Shown in pieces: positions 60,327 to 64,000 of a stretch of DNA of 64,000 bases. The stretch comes from Cinclus cinclus. Lineage: Eukaryota; Chordata; Aves; Passeriformes; Cinclidae. The stretch is taken from the NCBI RefSeq assembly GCF_963662255.1, contig NC_085050.1, forward strand, positions 3,729,194-3,793,193. Reading direction: 5' to 3'. The position numbers and the translations under genes are program-made. The notes under the pieces are model-generated. The model did no database searches and was not told where the DNA came from. It was given only the letters and a program-made list of their open reading frames with translations. Within the stretch, counting starts at the first letter, position 1. Each line of letters begins with the position of its first letter.

Positions 60327-60825
60327 TGCTCAGGTGAGACCACACCTGCAGAGCTGCCTCCAGCCCTGGGGACAGCAGCAGAGGGATGTGGAGCTGCTGG
60401 ACAGAGAGCAGAGGATGCCATGGGGATGCTCCAAAGGCTGGAGAGCTGGGGGTGCTCACCTGGAGAAGGGTCCAGGGAGAGCTCAGAGCCCCTTCCAGAG
60501 CCTAAAGGGGCTCCAGGAGAGCTGGAGAGGGACTGGGGACAAGGGATGGAGGGACAGGACACAGGGAATGGCTTCACACTGCCAGAGAGCAGGGCTGGAT
60601 GGGATATTGGGAAGGAATTGTTCCTTGTGAGGGGGGGCAGGCCCTGGCACAGGGTGTCCAGAGCAGCTGTGGCTGCCCCTGGATCCCTGGAAGTGTCCAA
60701 GGACAGGTTGGACACTGGGGGTTGGAGCAACCTGGGACAGTGGGAGCTGTCCCTGCCCATGGCAGGATGATTTTTTAGATCCCTTCCAACCCAGACTGTG
60801 CTGTAATTCTATTTGTGGTTCTGTG
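60327..60825 (+). mobile_element. CR1 retrotransposon, longest copy in the window
   Basis: About 500 bases of plus-strand CR1. It begins in 'tgctcaggtgagaccacacc', part of the segment just after the reverse transcriptase frame. It continues through 'atgtggagctgctggacaga', 'gggatattgggaaggaattg', 'ggccctggcacagggtgtcc', 'ggctgcccctggatccctgg' and 'atcccttccaacccagact', ending in an eroded tail. The reverse transcriptase and endonuclease domains are absent. Open frames on both strands here are repeat translations. Confidence 0.96.
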
Positions 60826-60842
60826 AAACAAACCTGGCAGGT

Positions 60843-60887
60843 TATAGAATCACAGAATATCCTGAGCTGGAAGGAACCTACAAGCTG
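60843..60887 (-). mobile_element. CR1 3' end fragment, tail to tail with the previous copy
   Basis: 'tatagaatcacagaatatcc' followed by 'tgagctggaaggaacctaca' is the reverse-complement tail of a different CR1 subfamily. Only about 45 bases remain. It lies 18 bases from the 3' end of the plus-strand copy. Confidence 0.85.
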
Positions 60888-60889
60888 CT

Positions 60890-63662
60890 TCAAAATTCGT
60901 GGAATTTCCATGACATAAAGGAATTCAAGCAGACTAGATAAACTTGTTAATTAATGCAAAATACTTGAAAACCTTTGAGACACGGCAGTGCAGGGTATTT
61001 TTTCTTGTGGCAGTGAAAGGAAAGGTGCCCTCCACACGAATCAGTGCTGTTCAGCAGGTGAGCAGAGGAAAGTCACCTTCAAATGTGACACTGTCCGTGC
61101 TCTCTTGTGCCCCTTCTCTGAAGGTTCTTGCATCTTTAGTAGATGCAAGAGAGAAAATGTGTGAAAATTCCTTTGCATCAGGACAAATGTCAGCAACAGT
61201 GCTTGCTATAGGCTATAGGACAGACCCACTTCTGCCAAATTTCCAGGGACAGTAAGATCTGGCAGAAGGACAGAATGAGCAGCTGGAGAACAGGAGCATC
61301 TTAAATCTCTACAGCTGTGTGCTTCTGTGCAGCTGAGCCAGAACTTCAGTCAATTCCCCATTAGCTGGAACTGTAACAAGATAAATGGAAATCAAGCAAG
61401 GTTGCATTCAACTAAATCAAATTGTGAATAGTTAAATTGAAGCAGTGTTCTCATATAGATGAGTCCTATGATGCATTGGAAAAATAATTTAAAATGGAGT
61501 TAACTGCAGGAGGACTTCATTTAGGAGTCCAGATTAAGAAAAAAAAAAAAGAATAATCTCTTATTGAGTGAGTTTTTATTATGCTATATAAGACACACAG
61601 GGAAGTGTTTGGTTCAAAAAACATCTTCATCATAATTTAATCAACTTCAGGGGAAAACTGAGATGGGAGTTTAGTCCTTTACTCCCACTCACCAGTGTCT
61701 AAGCTGCCAACATAATGTAAATGCTTGATAGCCAGGTAGAGTAAAGTATTTATCTCATTAAAGTCAGCCTGGAGTCTGGGTTTGGGGTTGGCATGGAGGG
61801 TTTGTGTGCCAGAAGGAAGAGCAGCAGTTTTGTGTCATGTGCAGCGATGCCACAGAAATCCTGAATGCAGGGAGAAAGGTTTGTACAGAAAACCAGCCCA
61901 GAGGACAGGGAGAGGTGCAGCTCCAGCAGATTCACAGCCTGGATCACACCTGAAGTCAGCTGGAATCATCTCCTGGTTTCTTTTTTCCAGTAGGGTGATT
62001 TTGAAAGATAGAAGAAAAAAGAAAAAAACAAAATGAAAGTGATGGTAGGGAAGGTGAAGGAGCTGCTGGGAGATGTCAGGGCCTCATTCCAGTGGTTGTG
62101 ATTTGCTCCATCTGGTTTCAGATTAGTTTTTCCTCAAACTTGTACATTGAATTTTCTTTACTGTCTACTGCATGGCACAAGCATTTTTTTTTTTTTTTCC
62201 AACCAGTTTCTTCTCCTTTTGACAGCTGTAGCTCCTTGTTGAAAATCAGGTGGGCTTGTTGGCTTTGCATTTTTTTTTTGAAATTATAATTCTTTATGGA
62301 TCTGTTATATTTGAGAATTTTGAAATCAATGCCCTTATGAATGGCCATTTTTTCATGTAAATTATAATCATAAAATCAAATTTGAAATACCAATTTGTTT
62401 TAAAAGGTCCAGCTGCTGAAATCCCTACATTTTCTTGCCTTCATGATCATCAGCTTCTTCTTGCATTTCACTTCCACTGTAGTGAAGTATCTTCCAGTAA
62501 TGCATATTTAGTGACATGTCAAACATCTGCTATGAACTATTTATCCTTCCTCTAATCCTTTTTCAGAGTAAAAATACTTTTGTCTGTAAGACAGGCATTG
62601 CATTATTAATGTTTAATTTCCTTGACAGTCACCTCTGGGTCTGCTTCCTCACCTTCCTGTATCTATATCTATAGCTTTATTTCTGTTTGTGTTTATCTAT
62701 ATCTTTATGTATTTTTTAGTAATTTTTTAAATTTACTGAACATAGGGATTTGCCTTTTTTTTTTCTTCTGTGGTTGGTTCATTCCCCTGCAGTTTGAAGC
62801 TGAGCAATAAAAACCTGTCTCCTGCAGTGAGGAGCTTTACCTCTGTCCCAGGAGTGAGCAACAGGGGTTGCTGCTCTTCCTGCAGATCCAGGGCTGGAAA
62901 AATCGGTGCTGTTCCCTACCAGGAGGGTGATGATTTCCTGCCCAGCAGGATGGGACAAACTCACAGGTTTAGGAAGAGAAAAAAATCACTTCTAAGTTCC
63001 TGAGCTAAAATCTACCCATGAGTTCAAGCTGTATAACTCACTGGAAAATCAATTGTGTTTAAGTCTAACTGCACAGATTTTTGTTCTTCTTTTTTTTTTT
63101 TTTTTTTTGTGGCTGCTTTGAGATGCTGTTCTGGATTCAGTTACAGTTGTAGGCAATAATTGAAAGTCAGCCCTTGTTGGCTGCTGGGGAGGAGCTGGGA
63201 ACAGTTTGAGACGTTTCACTTGGTTAGCACGGGGCAGAATTACACATTACTTTGTTTTATTTTGACCTAGAAAAGTGTCATTGTGGTAAAGGATCATTGC
63301 TTGCACCTGGAGAAAGGCCAGCCCATGGGCACTGTGGGCAATTTGCCCTTCTTAGATGAGTCTCAGAGGGAAGTTGTAAACATTATCAATCCTGAAGTAA
63401 AGCAGGTGTGTTAAGGATCATAATCAGGTGATTGAAATGAGCCCAGGGAGATGATTTGCTAGACCAGATGTAGGTTCCAACACAAAATACTCAAAATAGC
63501 TTGTCATTCCTGACTTTCACTGCTACACAGTTATTTATTTACAGGTATGTGTGAGTGATCTTTTATTGGGTAAGAGATTTCTCTTGTGGAGTAAGAACAC
63601 CTTGAAAAGTGAAGTTACTGTGATTTACTTTTTTTTTTTCCCTCTTTCTTTCTCTCTCTCTT
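60890..63662. other. AT-rich DNA, no gene seen
   Basis: Mostly low-GC unique DNA with T runs (62184-62199, 63090-63108). Frames at 60944-61255 and 61782-62036 are mixed in composition with no family features. Confidence 0.5.
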
Positions 63663-63679
63663 CCCCCCCCCCCCCCCCC
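63663..63679 (+). repeat. Poly-C tract (17)
   Basis: Seventeen C following a T/C-rich run ('tttctctctctcttc'). The third poly-C of at least 17 bases in the last 11 kb. Confidence 0.93.
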
Positions 63680-64000
63680 TTGGCTGAGTACAAAGTGCTG
63701 GTTCACATTTGGGCAGATTTGAGACAGTTAATTCTTAGAGAATTATTACTAAAATTTCAAAACAATCTCTACAGTCATGGATGAGGTCAATTTTTTATTC
63801 AGTTTCATAAACTTTCCCTTCTGAATCAAGAGGAGATGAGGGAAAAAGAGTTTAATTAAAGTGAAGTCTCTAGGCTCCATCACCTCTCTGTGGCAGGCAG
63901 CTGCAGATCTTGAAAAATTACTTCAGGCTGCTTGGCCAAATTCTGATTATTTGCTTGGCTGAGTGATAAAACCATTCATGACCTTCATCACTGGAGAAGA
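63680..64000. other. Unique DNA, no gene seen
   Basis: Low-GC sequence to the end of the window. No exon, repeat or regulatory cluster recognised. Confidence 0.5.

Noticed and set aside
1..64000. CRISPR arrays, operons, phage, integrons or bacterial defence systems
   Set aside because: No regularly spaced direct repeats, no dense same-strand coding sequences and no ribosome-binding sites; the CR1 content shows avian chromosomal DNA.

Overview
This window looks like non-coding or intronic DNA from a bird, most likely a songbird. The strongest evidence is at least thirteen copies or fragments of the avian non-LTR retrotransposon CR1. Several carry the GC-rich 3' region typical of bird genomes (the 'gctgcccctggatccctgg' stretch, '...ggcttggagcaacctggg', and a tail ending in 'attctgtg'-like octamers). 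The background is AT-rich and CpG-poor, with many microsatellites and long homopolymers. I see no bacterial or organellar architecture: no operons, ribosome-binding sites, tRNA, rRNA or CRISPR. Almost all short open frames read like translated intron or CR1 sequence.

Layout. 1-9.8 kb: AT-rich DNA with CR1 fragments near 1.1, 4.2 and 5.8 kb, a (GGAA)n tract at 6.5 kb and an unusually long open frame at 5.7-6.4 kb. 9.8-10.25 kb: the clearest CpG cluster in the window, containing a near-consensus CTCF motif. 11-25 kb: AT-rich DNA with CR1 copies at 12.5, 15.0, 15.5, 18.9, 20.1 and 22.8 kb, an AP-1/CRE motif pair at 14.23 kb, and several splice-flanked open segments, the best at 24.6 kb. 25-44 kb: long simple-sequence tracts, CR1 fragments at 26.7, 34.7 and 37.2 kb, and weaker exon-like segments at 34.05 and 37.6 kb. 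44-64 kb: compound microsatellites, three long poly-C tracts, a moderately CpG-rich patch at 53.2-53.6 kb, a 169-codon ATG-initiated open frame at 59.6 kb, and the longest CR1 copy at 60.3 kb, meeting another CR1 tail to tail.

Coding content. No protein family could be recognised. Four splice-flanked plus-strand segments (2129-2155, 11290-11364, 21792-21842, 24606-24758) are each a multiple of three long and all enter and leave in phase 2, so they could join into one frame of about 101 codons. Only 24606-24758 looks protein-like by itself. This is a hypothesis: introns contain many pseudo-exons, and I picked these by eye. If real, the window is mostly large introns of one plus-strand gene. 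If not, it is a gene desert with a few regulatory candidates. I found no new multi-gene system.
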